From positions 1 through 15,977 of the forward strand of contig CAAEIR010000431.1 in assembly GCA_900756035.1 (NCBI GenBank): a stretch of 15,977 bases of DNA. The letters are read 5' to 3'. Below, piece by piece: positions 1 through 6,681 of this stretch. A program made the translations under genes and the position numbers. Position 1 is the first letter of the stretch, and the number at the start of each line of letters is the position of its first letter. This DNA comes from an uncultured Anaerostipes sp. GTDB lineage: Bacteria; Bacillota; Clostridia; Lachnospirales; Lachnospiraceae. The notes under the pieces were generated by a model that worked only from the letters and a program-made list of their open reading frames with translations, ran no database searches and was not told the origin of the DNA.

Positions 1-1
1 A

Positions 2-541
2 AAGCAGCATGAAGATATTGTGACTGCGGAAGCTCATTTAACCGGGTTGATGAAAGAACTGGAAGATGCCATGCGGCGGCAGTTTACAGAAAAATTCAGG
101 GATATCAGAAGAGTATTTCAGGAAGTTTTTGTGGAATTGTTTGGAGGCGGGGAAGCAAGGCTTGAATTGACTGAGGAAGATGTGTTAGAATCAGGAATCC
201 AGATTATTGCACAGCCGCCGGGGAAAAAGCTTCAAAATATGATGCAACTTTCCGGAGGAGAGAAAGCATTGACTGCAATATCACTTCTGTTTGCAATTCA
301 GAATTTGAAACCGTCCCCGTTTTGTCTGTTAGACGAGATAGAGGCAGCCTTGGATGATTCCAATGTCACGCGGTTTGCACAATATTTACATAAATTAACC
401 AGAGATACACAGTTTATTGTAATTACTCATCGAAGAGGAACGATGATGGCAGCAGATGTACTATATGGAATTACAATGCAGGAAAAAGGAATTTCAACGC
501 AGGTATCTGTAAATTTAATTGAAAAAGATTTAGAGGAATAA
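2..541 (+). CDS. smc: Chromosome segregation protein SMC, C-terminal part (5' end outside window)
   Basis: The frame is already open at the window edge, so this is only the last 179 residues of a protein that is normally about 1,180 residues long. Visible parts are the end of the second coiled-coil arm (about residues 1-45, rich in E, K, R and L) and the C-terminal half of the ATPase head. The head shows the ABC signature LSGGEK (bases about 248-265), then the Walker B stretch CLLDEIEAALDD and the switch-type ITHRRGTM motif. SMC dimers bind DNA with ScpA/ScpB and organise the chromosome; ATP sits between the signature of one head and the Walker A of the other. Walker A and the hinge lie upstream of the window. 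The TAA stop is 12 bases before ftsY, and smc–ftsY is a common order in Firmicutes. Identification is secure; the true start cannot be seen. Confidence 0.96.
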   Translation, partial: KQHEDIVTAEAHLTGLMKELEDAMRRQFTEKFRDIRRVFQEVFVELFGGGEARLELTEEDVLESGIQIIAQPPGKKLQNMMQLSGGEKALTAISLLFAIQNLKPSPFCLLDEIEAALDDSNVTRFAQYLHKLTRDTQFIVITHRRGTMMAADVLYGITMQEKGISTQVSVNLIEKDLEE

Positions 542-553
542 AAGGAGAGATCT

Positions 554-1486
554 ATGTCAGAGAAAAAGGGTTTTTTTAAAAGACTTGCACAGGGATTATC
601 AAAAACAAGAGATAGTATCGCATCAAGTTTTGATTCTATTTTCAGTGGATTTTCCGGAATCGATGATGACTTTTATGAAGAACTGGAAGAAATTCTGATT
701 ATGAGCGATATGGGAATTGATACGACAATGAACATCATCGAGGATTTGAAGAAGAAAGTAAAAGAGCAGAAAATTAAGGAGCCGGCAGAATGTCGTCAGC
801 TGTTAATTGACTCAATTAAAGACCAGATGAAACTTGATGAAGATGCTTATGAATATCAGGATCGAAAGAGTGTTGTATTGGTCATCGGAGTGAATGGTGT
901 TGGAAAGACAACCTCGGTCGGAAAACTGGCGGCGATTTTGAAAGGGCAGGGCAAGAAGGTTCTGCTGGCAGCTGCCGATACTTTCCGCGCAGGCGCTATT
1001 GAACAGTTAAAAGAATGGGCAAACCGTGCCGGAGTTGATATTATCAGTCAGTCTGAGGGAGCAGATCCTGCAGCGGTTGTTTACGATGCTGTGGCGGCAG
1101 CAAAGGCAAGAGATGTGGATATTCTTCTTTGTGACACTGCCGGTCGTCTTCACAACAAGAAAAATCTGATGAATGAGCTAAGCAAGATCAATCGTATTCT
1201 GAAAAAAGAATATAGCGAGGCATATTTGGAAACGTTAATTGTTTTGGATGGAACAACCGGGCAGAATGCCCTGGCACAGGCAAAACAATTTAAAGAAGCA
1301 ACAGATATTTCCGGAATTATTTTGACAAAACTTGATGGAACAGCAAAAGGTGGAATTGCCATAGCAATTCAATCAGAGCTTGGAATTCCGGTAAAATATA
1401 TTGGAATTGGAGAGCAGGTAAATGACTTACAGAAATTTGACTCGGATATGTTTGTGAATGCACTATTTGAAAGAGGAGATCAGTAA
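554..1486 (+). CDS. ftsY: Signal recognition particle receptor FtsY (SRP GTPase)
   Basis: FtsY is the membrane-associated receptor that docks the SRP–ribosome–nascent chain complex at the SecYEG translocon; its GTPase forms a twin with that of Ffh. The 310-residue protein has an N domain (about 20-95) and a G domain (about 105-310). GTPase motifs are GVNGVGKTT at 112-120, DTFRAGA at 142-148, DTAGR at 194-198 and TKLDGTAKGG at 258-267, followed by the closing GIGE (284-287) and DLQKF. The acidic A domain of E. coli FtsY is absent; there is only a short basic amphipathic start (MSEKKGFFKRL), as usual in Firmicutes. The ATG at 554 is preceded by AAAGGAG at 541-547. The gene sits 12 bases after smc and 3 bases before ilvA, so all three are probably one transcript. 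No promoter is apparent in the gap. Confidence 0.97.
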   Translation: MSEKKGFFKRLAQGLSKTRDSIASSFDSIFSGFSGIDDDFYEELEEILIMSDMGIDTTMNIIEDLKKKVKEQKIKEPAECRQLLIDSIKDQMKLDEDAYEYQDRKSVVLVIGVNGVGKTTSVGKLAAILKGQGKKVLLAAADTFRAGAIEQLKEWANRAGVDIISQSEGADPAAVVYDAVAAAKARDVDILLCDTAGRLHNKKNLMNELSKINRILKKEYSEAYLETLIVLDGTTGQNALAQAKQFKEATDISGIILTKLDGTAKGGIAIAIQSELGIPVKYIGIGEQVNDLQKFDSDMFVNALFERGDQ

Positions 1487-1489
1487 AAA

Positions 1490-2707
1490 ATGTTAGAATT
1501 AAAAGACTTTGAAGATGCATATAATAAAGTACAGGAGATTGTCCTTCCCACAAAATTGATTAAGAGTGATTGTTTTTCTGCCCAGACAGGAAATCACGTT
1601 TATTTAAAACCTGAAAATATGCAGTTGACAGGAGCATATAAGATTCGTGGTGCTTATTACAAAATCAGTACTTTGACAGAAGAAGAAAAAGCAAAGGGAC
1701 TGATCACGGCATCTGCGGGAAATCATGCGCAGGGAGTGGCACTGGCAGCAGCACGGCAGGGTGTGAAAGCTACCATTGTTATGCCTACAACGACACCGTT
1801 GTTAAAGATAAACCGCACGAAAGATCTGGGAGCAGAAGTCGTGCTTTATGGAAATGTCTATGATGAAGCTTGCAGTCATGCATTTTCACTGGCGGAAAAA
1901 AACGGATATACATTTGTACATCCGTTTGATGATCCGGCAGTGGCAACCGGTCAGGGAACGATTGCTATGGATATTTTTAAGGAACTGCCAACGGTTGATT
2001 ATATTCTTGTTCCGATTGGAGGCGGCGGTCTGGCAACAGGAGTTGCCACGCTGGCAAAACTGTTAAATCCAAAGATTAAAGTAATCGGTGTAGAACCGGC
2101 AGGAGCAGCATGCATGAAAGCGTCTTTGAAGGCAGGGAAAGTCGTATCCTGCAATCATGTGAATACGATTGCAGACGGAACTGCGGTTCAGACTCCGGGA
2201 AGTGTAATTTTCCCTTATATTCAGCAAAATCTGGACAGGGTAATTACTGTGGAAGATGAGGAATTGATTCCTTGTTTTTTAGATCTTTTAGAAAACCATA
2301 AAATGCTTGCAGAGAATTCCGGTCTTTTAACGATTGCAGCATTAAAACATTTAAAAGCAAAAAACAAGAAGGTAGTATCCATTATCAGTGGAGGAAACAT
2401 GGATGTCATCACGATTGCATCGCTGGTGCAGCATGGATTAATTCTCCGGGATCGTATTTTTACACTTTCTGTTTTCCTTCCGGACAAGCCGGGAGAATTG
2501 ACAAGAGTTTCTGAGGTGATTGCAAAAAATCAGGGAAATATTATCAAACTTGAACATAACCAGTTTGTAAGTATCAACCGCAATAGCGCAGTGGAACTTA
2601 CGATCACAATGGAAGCTTTTGGAACAGATCACAAGAATAAAATTATTAAAGCACTGACAGATGAGGGCTATAACCCACAGATGAGAGATTCAAAGTCTGT
2701 ATTCTAA
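1490..2707 (+). CDS. ilvA: Threonine ammonia-lyase (threonine deaminase) with C-terminal ACT domain
   Basis: A PLP-dependent fold-type II enzyme converting threonine to 2-oxobutanoate and ammonia, either the first step to isoleucine or a catabolic route. The 405 residues show the PLP lysine in TGAYKIRGA (K51), the substrate loop SAGNHAQG (75-82), the phosphate-binding loop GGGGLATG (177-184) and ISGGN (299-303). Residues about 325-403 form one ACT domain (FTLSVFLPDKPGEL…), placing it in the single-ACT class of about 400 residues found in many Firmicutes and Actinobacteria rather than the two-ACT E. coli IlvA of 514 residues. ACT domains usually bind an amino acid, so allosteric control by isoleucine or valine is plausible but not shown by the sequence. 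The ATG follows the ftsY stop by 3 bases, with AGAGGAG (1472-1478) inside the end of ftsY. Serine may also be a substrate. Whether it is biosynthetic or degradative is not decidable here. Confidence 0.93.
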   Translation: MLELKDFEDAYNKVQEIVLPTKLIKSDCFSAQTGNHVYLKPENMQLTGAYKIRGAYYKISTLTEEEKAKGLITASAGNHAQGVALAAARQGVKATIVMPTTTPLLKINRTKDLGAEVVLYGNVYDEACSHAFSLAEKNGYTFVHPFDDPAVATGQGTIAMDIFKELPTVDYILVPIGGGGLATGVATLAKLLNPKIKVIGVEPAGAACMKASLKAGKVVSCNHVNTIADGTAVQTPGSVIFPYIQQNLDRVITVEDEELIPCFLDLLENHKMLAENSGLLTIAALKHLKAKNKKVVSIISGGNMDVITIASLVQHGLILRDRIFTLSVFLPDKPGELTRVSEVIAKNQGNIIKLEHNQFVSINRNSAVELTITMEAFGTDHKNKIIKALTDEGYNPQMRDSKSVF

Positions 2708-2750
2708 GTTTTAGATAAAAATTCGGTATCAAAAATGCCGGATATTTACG

Positions 2751-2777
2751 GCGTTCTGCATAGTAGAATGCTCTCTT
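2751..2777 (+). terminator. Possible weak terminator after ilvA
   Basis: GCGTTCT (2751-2757) pairs with AGAATGC (2765-2771) over a 7-base loop, one pair being G·U, followed by TCTCTT. The tail is not a clean T run, and an overlapping hairpin (ATGCCG / CGGCGT, about 2735-2753) competes with it. The position, 44 bases after the ilvA stop and before the glg promoter, is where a terminator is expected. The sequence support is modest. Confidence 0.3.
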
Positions 2778-2785
2778 GAAACTTA

Positions 2786-2824
2786 TGCACAAATCACAAA
2801 TTTAAATGTATTTAATTTTGTGCA
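2786..2824. promoter_or_regulatory. Inverted repeat upstream of the glg promoter (possible operator)
   Basis: TGCACAAA (2786-2793) and TTTGTGCA (2817-2824) form a perfect 8-base inverted repeat with 23 bases between. CACAAAT also occurs twice in direct tandem at 2788-2801. The right half ends 5 bases before the -35 box at 2830, a place where an activator or repressor could act. No known operator consensus is recognised: it does not match a CcpA cre site. The region is very AT-rich, so chance is a real alternative. Confidence 0.3.
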
Positions 2825-2829
2825 ATTTG

Positions 2830-2858
2830 TTGAATTTTTCTTCAATTTTTGGTATAGT
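2830..2858 (+). promoter_or_regulatory. Sigma-A-type promoter for the glycogen operon
   Basis: TTGAAT (-35, 2830-2835) and TATAGT (-10, 2853-2858) are separated by exactly 17 bases, close to TTGACA/TATAAT. Transcription would start near 2865, giving a leader of about 227 bases before glgB. It is the only convincing promoter between ilvA and glgB, and I see none of similar quality inside glgB–GH13. It therefore probably drives the whole operon. Confidence 0.7.
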
Positions 2859-2927
2859 AAGGATAACTTAATTAACACATTCAACTTTGCCGATGAATCA
2901 ATGGAATGTGTTAAATAAATAAGAAAA

Positions 2928-3023
2928 ATGATGAGATCATATGAGTGTCTTGTAAAGGGACAGAAAGTCACGTTCTTTGCTATACATCAGGAGATGGAAG
3001 ATATAACCAAGAAGCGCAAATGA
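2928..3023 (+). CDS. Short open reading frame in the glgB leader (possible leader peptide)
   Basis: Two adjacent ATGs (2928 and 2931) open a frame of 31 or 30 codons ending at TGA 3021-3023. The predicted peptide begins MMRSYECLVKGQK and ends EMEDITKKRK, with no signal peptide or known family. The stop lies inside the 5' arm of the terminator-like hairpin (3012-3027), so a ribosome finishing this frame would cover that arm and hinder the hairpin. That would couple translation to read-through into glgB. Against it, only AAGAAAA precedes the ATGs, a poor ribosome binding site. Other frames are also open: a 4-codon frame at 2941-2955 and a GTG frame at 2945 running into glgB. It may be a chance frame over a structured RNA. 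Confidence 0.25.
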   Translation: MMRSYECLVKGQKVTFFAIHQEMEDITKKRK

Positions 3024-3067
3024 CCATTTACAAGAAATATATTATGGTCATTTGCGCTTTTCTATTT
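3012..3067 (+). terminator. Terminator-like hairpin in the glgB leader (attenuator)
   Basis: AAGCGCAAATGACCAT (3012-3027) and ATGGTCATTTGCGCTT (3044-3059) form a perfect 16-bp stem with a 16-base loop, followed by TTTTCTATTT. The structure has the form of an intrinsic terminator. It sits downstream of the promoter and just before the glgB Shine-Dalgarno (3076-3083), so it should act as a conditional stop rather than end an upstream gene. A counter-structure that would prevent the stem was not identified with certainty. Confidence 0.7.
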
Positions 3068-3091
3068 GAAAAATGTAAGGAGGACTTAATT

Positions 3092-5470
3092 ATGAGTGAG
3101 GCTATTAATCGTGAAGACCTGTATTTGTTTCAGACGGGTAAGGCACGACAGGCATATTTGACATTTGGGTGCCACTATCAGAAACAAACTAAAAATCACA
3201 GGTTTACCGTTTGGGCACCGAATGCAAAGTCGGTGAGTGTTGTGGGGGACTTTAACTTCTGGAACCCGCTTGCACATCCGATGAAGGGAGATAAAGACGG
3301 AATTTATACCATTGAGATTGATGGTTTGAAAAAAGGAGATTTATACAAATATTATGTAGAAGGTTACGATGGAAAATGCCGCTACAAGAGTGATCCGTTT
3401 GCATTCTATTCTGAGTGCCGTCCGGCGACTGCTTCTAAGGTCTGGGATTTTGACTCATTTAAGTGGTCAGATAAACGCTTTATCAATCAGAGAAAGAAAA
3501 AGCAGGCATTAGATCAGCCGATGTCCATTTATGAGATGCATCTTGGAACATGGAAGATGCCGGAGGACGAGGAACGGGAATTTTATAATTATCGTGAGAT
3601 TGCGGACATGCTGATTCCATATCTTACAAAGATGGGATATACGCATGTGGAATTGATGCCGGTTACTGAGTATCCATTTGATCTTTCCTGGGGATATCAG
3701 GTTACCGGATATTATGGAGTGACTGCCAGATACGGAACTCCGGAAGATTTTAATTATATGATCAATGAGCTGCACAAAGCAGGAATTTCTGTGATTCTTG
3801 ACTGGGTTCCGGCACATTTCCCGAGAGACGAGCACGGACTGGCAATGTTTGACGGAACTCATATTTACGATCATGAAGATCCAAGAAAAGGAAGTCAGCC
3901 GGATTGGGGAACCTTGCTGTTTAATTACGGAAAACCGGAAGTTCAGAGTTTTCTGATTTCAAGTGCAATGTTTTTTGCGGATATTTATCACATTGACGGA
4001 ATTCGAATTGATGCCGTAAGCGCAATGCTTTATCTGGACTTCGGAAAACAGGAAGGCGAGTTTGTACCGAATGAAGACGGAACCAATATTAATTACGAAG
4101 CCGTTGATTTCCTTCGAAATTTAAATGAAGCACTTCGGAATACATATGATGGATTCCTGACGATTGCGGAAGAATCCACCGCATATCCGAAAGTAACCAG
4201 CGATGTGGATGATCCGGAAGGACTTGGCTTCAGTTATAAATGGAATATGGGATACATGCATGATTCTCTTTACTATATGGAACTGGATCCTCTGTATCGA
4301 AAAGATAATCACGGAGCGATTGTATTTTCAATGGATTATGCCTACAGTGAGAATTATATTCTGCCATACTCTCATGATGAAGTTGTTCATGGCAAGGGCT
4401 CTATGATTAACAAGATGTATGGCGCGTATGAGGAAAAGTTTGCCTCTCTGCGTGCACTTTATGGATTTACTTATGCACATCCTGGAAAGAAACTTTTATT
4501 TATGGGAGGCGAATTCGCTCAGTTTGTGGAGTGGAGAGACAAAGAACAGTTGGATTGGTTCTTAATCAATGATTATGAGATGCATAATTCCTTCCATGAG
4601 TATGTTGCGAAATTGAATGAACTTTATAAAACAGAGCCGGCACTTTATGAACTGGATCAGGATCCGAAAGGATTCGAGTGGAGACTGCAAAGAGATGCAG
4701 ACCATAGCGTACTGGCATTTGTAAGAAAAGGAAAAACACATCGGGGCAAAAAACAGGAACAGATCTTATGTGTCTGCAATTTTACTCCGGTTGAGTGGGA
4801 CAAATATGAGATCCCTCTGGAGAAAAAGTCAAAGCTTACGAAGATTTTAGACAGTAGTGAATTAGACTTTGGCGGAGACGGAGATGTATCAGAGGAAAAA
4901 GTAAGAACAAAACGTGTAAAGGTACCTGGGGAAAAAGGTAAAGCATCTTATCAGAATGCAGCTTTGATTTCTTTGAAACCGTTAAGCGTTGTATATTATA
5001 AAATTGAAGAGGTTGAAGAGAAACCAAAGAAGCCAGCGAAGAAAATCGCAGCTGATAAGTCTTCAGAAACAAAAGCAGCTTCTTCAAAAGCACCGGCAAA
5101 AGCAGCTTCTTCAAAAGCACCGGCAAAAGCAGCTTCTTCAAAAGCACCGACAAAAGCAGCTTCTTCGAAAGCGCCGGTAAAAGCAGAGACAAAAACAGCT
5201 TCTTCAAAAGCGCCGGTAAAAGCGGAGACAAAGAAAACGGCGAAGAGTGAACCTGCTGCTAAGAAGGAAACTGTGCAGAGTCAGTCAAAACCGAAAACCA
5301 CGGGAAGTCAATCAGCTAAACCAGAAGAGAAATCTTCTAAAACAGAGTCAAAGACTCAAATAAATAAAAAGAAACCAACAACAAAGGAGACTGTAGTAAA
5401 GGAGAAATCAGAGATCAAGAAAAAAGTTGCAGAAAAACCCAAAAAAGATAGTGAACAAGGTATAAAATAA
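3092..5470 (+). CDS. glgB: 1,4-alpha-glucan (glycogen) branching enzyme with a long Lys/Ala-rich tail
   Basis: A GH13 enzyme that cuts an alpha-1,4-glucan chain and rejoins it by an alpha-1,6 link, branching glycogen in the cytoplasm. The start at ATG 3092 is fixed by TAAGGAGG (3076-3083), giving 792 residues. Parts are a CBM48 beta-sandwich (about 20-115) and a GH13 barrel with region I DWVPAHF (D237), region II GIRIDAVSAM (nucleophile D307), region III IAEEST (acid/base E360) and region IV SHDE (D429). A C-terminal beta domain follows to about residue 637. The last ~150 residues are extra: a K/A/S/T/E/P-rich, probably disordered, strongly basic tail partly made of KAASSKAPA repeats. Similar Firmicutes enzymes end near 620-680. 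It is the first gene of the operon and ends 14 bases before glgC. The catalytic assignment is secure; the tail's role is unknown. Confidence 0.96.
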   Translation: MSEAINREDLYLFQTGKARQAYLTFGCHYQKQTKNHRFTVWAPNAKSVSVVGDFNFWNPLAHPMKGDKDGIYTIEIDGLKKGDLYKYYVEGYDGKCRYKSDPFAFYSECRPATASKVWDFDSFKWSDKRFINQRKKKQALDQPMSIYEMHLGTWKMPEDEEREFYNYREIADMLIPYLTKMGYTHVELMPVTEYPFDLSWGYQVTGYYGVTARYGTPEDFNYMINELHKAGISVILDWVPAHFPRDEHGLAMFDGTHIYDHEDPRKGSQPDWGTLLFNYGKPEVQSFLISSAMFFADIYHIDGIRIDAVSAMLYLDFGKQEGEFVPNEDGTNINYEAVDFLRNLNEALRNTYDGFLTIAEESTAYPKVTSDVDDPEGLGFSYKWNMGYMHDSLYYMELDPLYRKDNHGAIVFSMDYAYSENYILPYSHDEVVHGKGSMINKMYGAYEEKFASLRALYGFTYAHPGKKLLFMGGEFAQFVEWRDKEQLDWFLINDYEMHNSFHEYVAKLNELYKTEPALYELDQDPKGFEWRLQRDADHSVLAFVRKGKTHRGKKQEQILCVCNFTPVEWDKYEIPLEKKSKLTKILDSSELDFGGDGDVSEEKVRTKRVKVPGEKGKASYQNAALISLKPLSVVYYKIEEVEEKPKKPAKKIAADKSSETKAASSKAPAKAASSKAPAKAASSKAPTKAASSKAPVKAETKTASSKAPVKAETKKTAKSEPAAKKETVQSQSKPKTTGSQSAKPEEKSSKTESKTQINKKKPTTKETVVKEKSEIKKKVAEKPKKDSEQGIK
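5072..5218 (+). repeat. 27-base tandem repeats inside the glgB tail
   Basis: Four consecutive 27-base units (5072-5098, 5099-5125, 5126-5152, 5153-5179) encode K-A-A-S-S-K-A-P-x with x = A, A, T, V. A fifth, diverged unit (KTASSKAPV) follows at 5192-5218 after a KAET spacer, and KAETK recurs after it. The first two units are identical and later ones differ by few bases, which suggests recent expansion by slippage or recombination. The period is a multiple of three, so gain or loss of units keeps the frame and changes only tail length. Confidence 0.93.
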
Positions 5471-5484
5471 AGGAGGAGGAAGTT

Positions 5485-6669
5485 ATGATTAACAAGAAAG
5501 AAATTGTTGCGATGCTGCTTGCAGGAGGTCAGGGAAGCAGATTGTTCGCCTTAACTCAGAAAAAGGCAAAACCGGCAGTAGCCTATGGTGGAAAGTATAA
5601 GATTATCGATTTTCCGCTTTCAAACTGTGCAAACTCAGGAATTGATACCGTCGGGGTTTTAACACAGTATGAACCGTTAGAGCTGAATGCTTATATTGGA
5701 ACCGGTGGATTCTGGGATTTGGATAACCTTAACGGTGGTGCCTATGTTCTGCCTCCATATATGCGCGGCGAGACAGGAAACTGGTATCGTGGAACTGCAG
5801 ATGCTATCTATCAGAACATTAACTTTATTGATAATTTTGACCCGGATCATATTATCGTATTATCAGGAGATCAGATTTGTACCATGGATTACGATAAGAT
5901 GCTTCAGTATCATAAAGAAAAAGGCGCTGATTGTACAATTTCTGTATTAAACGTAACTTATGAAGAAGCAAAACGTTTCGGAATTATGAATACAGATGAA
6001 GATGAACGTATCTATGAATTTGAAGAAAAACCGGCAGAACCAAAGAGCACAAAAGCTTCTATGGGAATCTATATTTTCAAATGGAAATTAATTCGTCAGT
6101 ATCTGATTGATGATGGAAACGATCCGGATTCTGAACATGATTTCGGTAAGAATATCATTCCTCGTATGCTGGAAGACGGGAAAAAGATGTATGCATATTC
6201 ATTTGATGGATACTGGAGAGATGTAGGAACAATTGACAGTCTCTGGGAAGCAAACATGGAATTGCTGGATGAACATCCTCAGATTGATTTAAATGATGAT
6301 AAGATGAGAATTTATACAAGAACTTTCTCACTTCCTCCACACTTTGTGGCAGAAGGTGCGAGTGTGAAGAATTGTATTCTCGCAGATGGATGCTATATTG
6401 AAGGAGATGTCGAAAATTGTGTCATCCATTCCGGTGTTAAGATCGGAAAGGGAAGCGTTGTGAAAAACAGCGTAATTATGAAAGACACGGTGATCAGAAG
6501 TGACTGTAAGATCGATAAAGCCCTGATCGATGAAGAGGTTGTCGTAGAGCAGGGATGCTCCGTGGGAGAAGGAAACGAAGTAACTGTAATCGGATATCAT
6601 TGTGTTGCATTGGAGAATGCAGTTGTTGAAGACGGAGCAATGATTTACCCTGATACCATCTTACACTAG
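5485..6669 (+). CDS. glgC: Glucose-1-phosphate adenylyltransferase, catalytic subunit (ADP-glucose pyrophosphorylase)
   Basis: Makes ADP-glucose and pyrophosphate from ATP and glucose-1-phosphate, the committed step of bacterial glycogen synthesis. The 394 residues contain the nucleotide-binding loop LLAGGQGSRL (11-20), KPAVAYGGKYKIIDFPLSNC (29-48), NWYRGTADAIYQN (99-111), the metal/catalytic SGDQICTMDY (127-136, D129), the glucose-1-phosphate lysine in FEEKP (179-183, K182) and YWRDVGT (243-249). From about residue 290 the sequence becomes hexapeptide-like repeats of a left-handed beta helix, as expected for this family. All catalytic residues are present, unlike the neighbour GlgD. The ATG has a very strong GGAGGAGGA site 5 to 8 bases upstream. 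It lies 14 bases after glgB and 12 before glgD. Allosteric control is usual for the family but cannot be read from the sequence. Confidence 0.97.
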   Translation: MINKKEIVAMLLAGGQGSRLFALTQKKAKPAVAYGGKYKIIDFPLSNCANSGIDTVGVLTQYEPLELNAYIGTGGFWDLDNLNGGAYVLPPYMRGETGNWYRGTADAIYQNINFIDNFDPDHIIVLSGDQICTMDYDKMLQYHKEKGADCTISVLNVTYEEAKRFGIMNTDEDERIYEFEEKPAEPKSTKASMGIYIFKWKLIRQYLIDDGNDPDSEHDFGKNIIPRMLEDGKKMYAYSFDGYWRDVGTIDSLWEANMELLDEHPQIDLNDDKMRIYTRTFSLPPHFVAEGASVKNCILADGCYIEGDVENCVIHSGVKIGKGSVVKNSVIMKDTVIRSDCKIDKALIDEEVVVEQGCSVGEGNEVTVIGYHCVALENAVVEDGAMIYPDTILH

Positions 6670-6681
6670 GAGGATTGAAAT

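Larger units (their letters stand above)
2865..3091 (+). promoter_or_regulatory. Structured leader of glgB: candidate attenuator or riboswitch-like element
   Basis: This 5' UTR is long for a bacterial gene. It holds, in order: a perfect 11-bp hairpin (2872-2882 with 2904-2914, 21-base loop); a small hairpin TGTCTT/GGGACA (2946-2951 with 2957-2962); an AAAG/CTTT pairing near 2964-2977; a CATC/GATG tetraloop hairpin near 2985-2996; and a terminator-like hairpin at 3012-3059 just before the ribosome binding site. A terminator inside a leader, 17 bases before the Shine-Dalgarno, is the hallmark of transcription attenuation. I compared it by eye with the T-box, SAM, c-di-GMP, c-di-AMP, purine, lysine, glycine, cobalamin, THF, guanidine and ZTP classes and found no match to their conserved cores. 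The controlling signal is unknown. Confidence 0.55.

Noticed and set aside
20..541. A complete small protein starting at GTG 20
   Set aside because: The frame is open to the left edge, and the residues are the C-terminal head of SMC, so this is a cut gene and not a small protein.
2928..2966. Hammerhead ribozyme core (TGATGA … GAAA)
   Set aside because: The bases between the two motifs form a stem, but not one that abuts both as required, and I could not place stems I and III with a cleavage site.
2945..3091. GTG 2945 as the start of GlgB (49 extra residues)
   Set aside because: No ribosome binding site precedes it, the extension spans a terminator-like stem, and ATG 3092 has an excellent TAAGGAGG at the right distance and starts near the usual family N-terminus.
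2708..3091. T-box or common riboswitch before glgB
   Set aside because: No T-box sequence (AGGGTGG…CCGCG) and none of the conserved cores I know for SAM, c-di-GMP, c-di-AMP, purine, lysine, cobalamin, THF or ZTP classes is present.
5072..5218. CRISPR-like array
   Set aside because: The units are contiguous with no unique spacers and are in frame inside glgB.
4836..5231. Antisense Leu-rich repeat protein opposite the glgB tail
   Set aside because: It is the reverse-strand reading of the Lys/Ala/Ser repeats; its apparent L/K repeat pattern follows from them.
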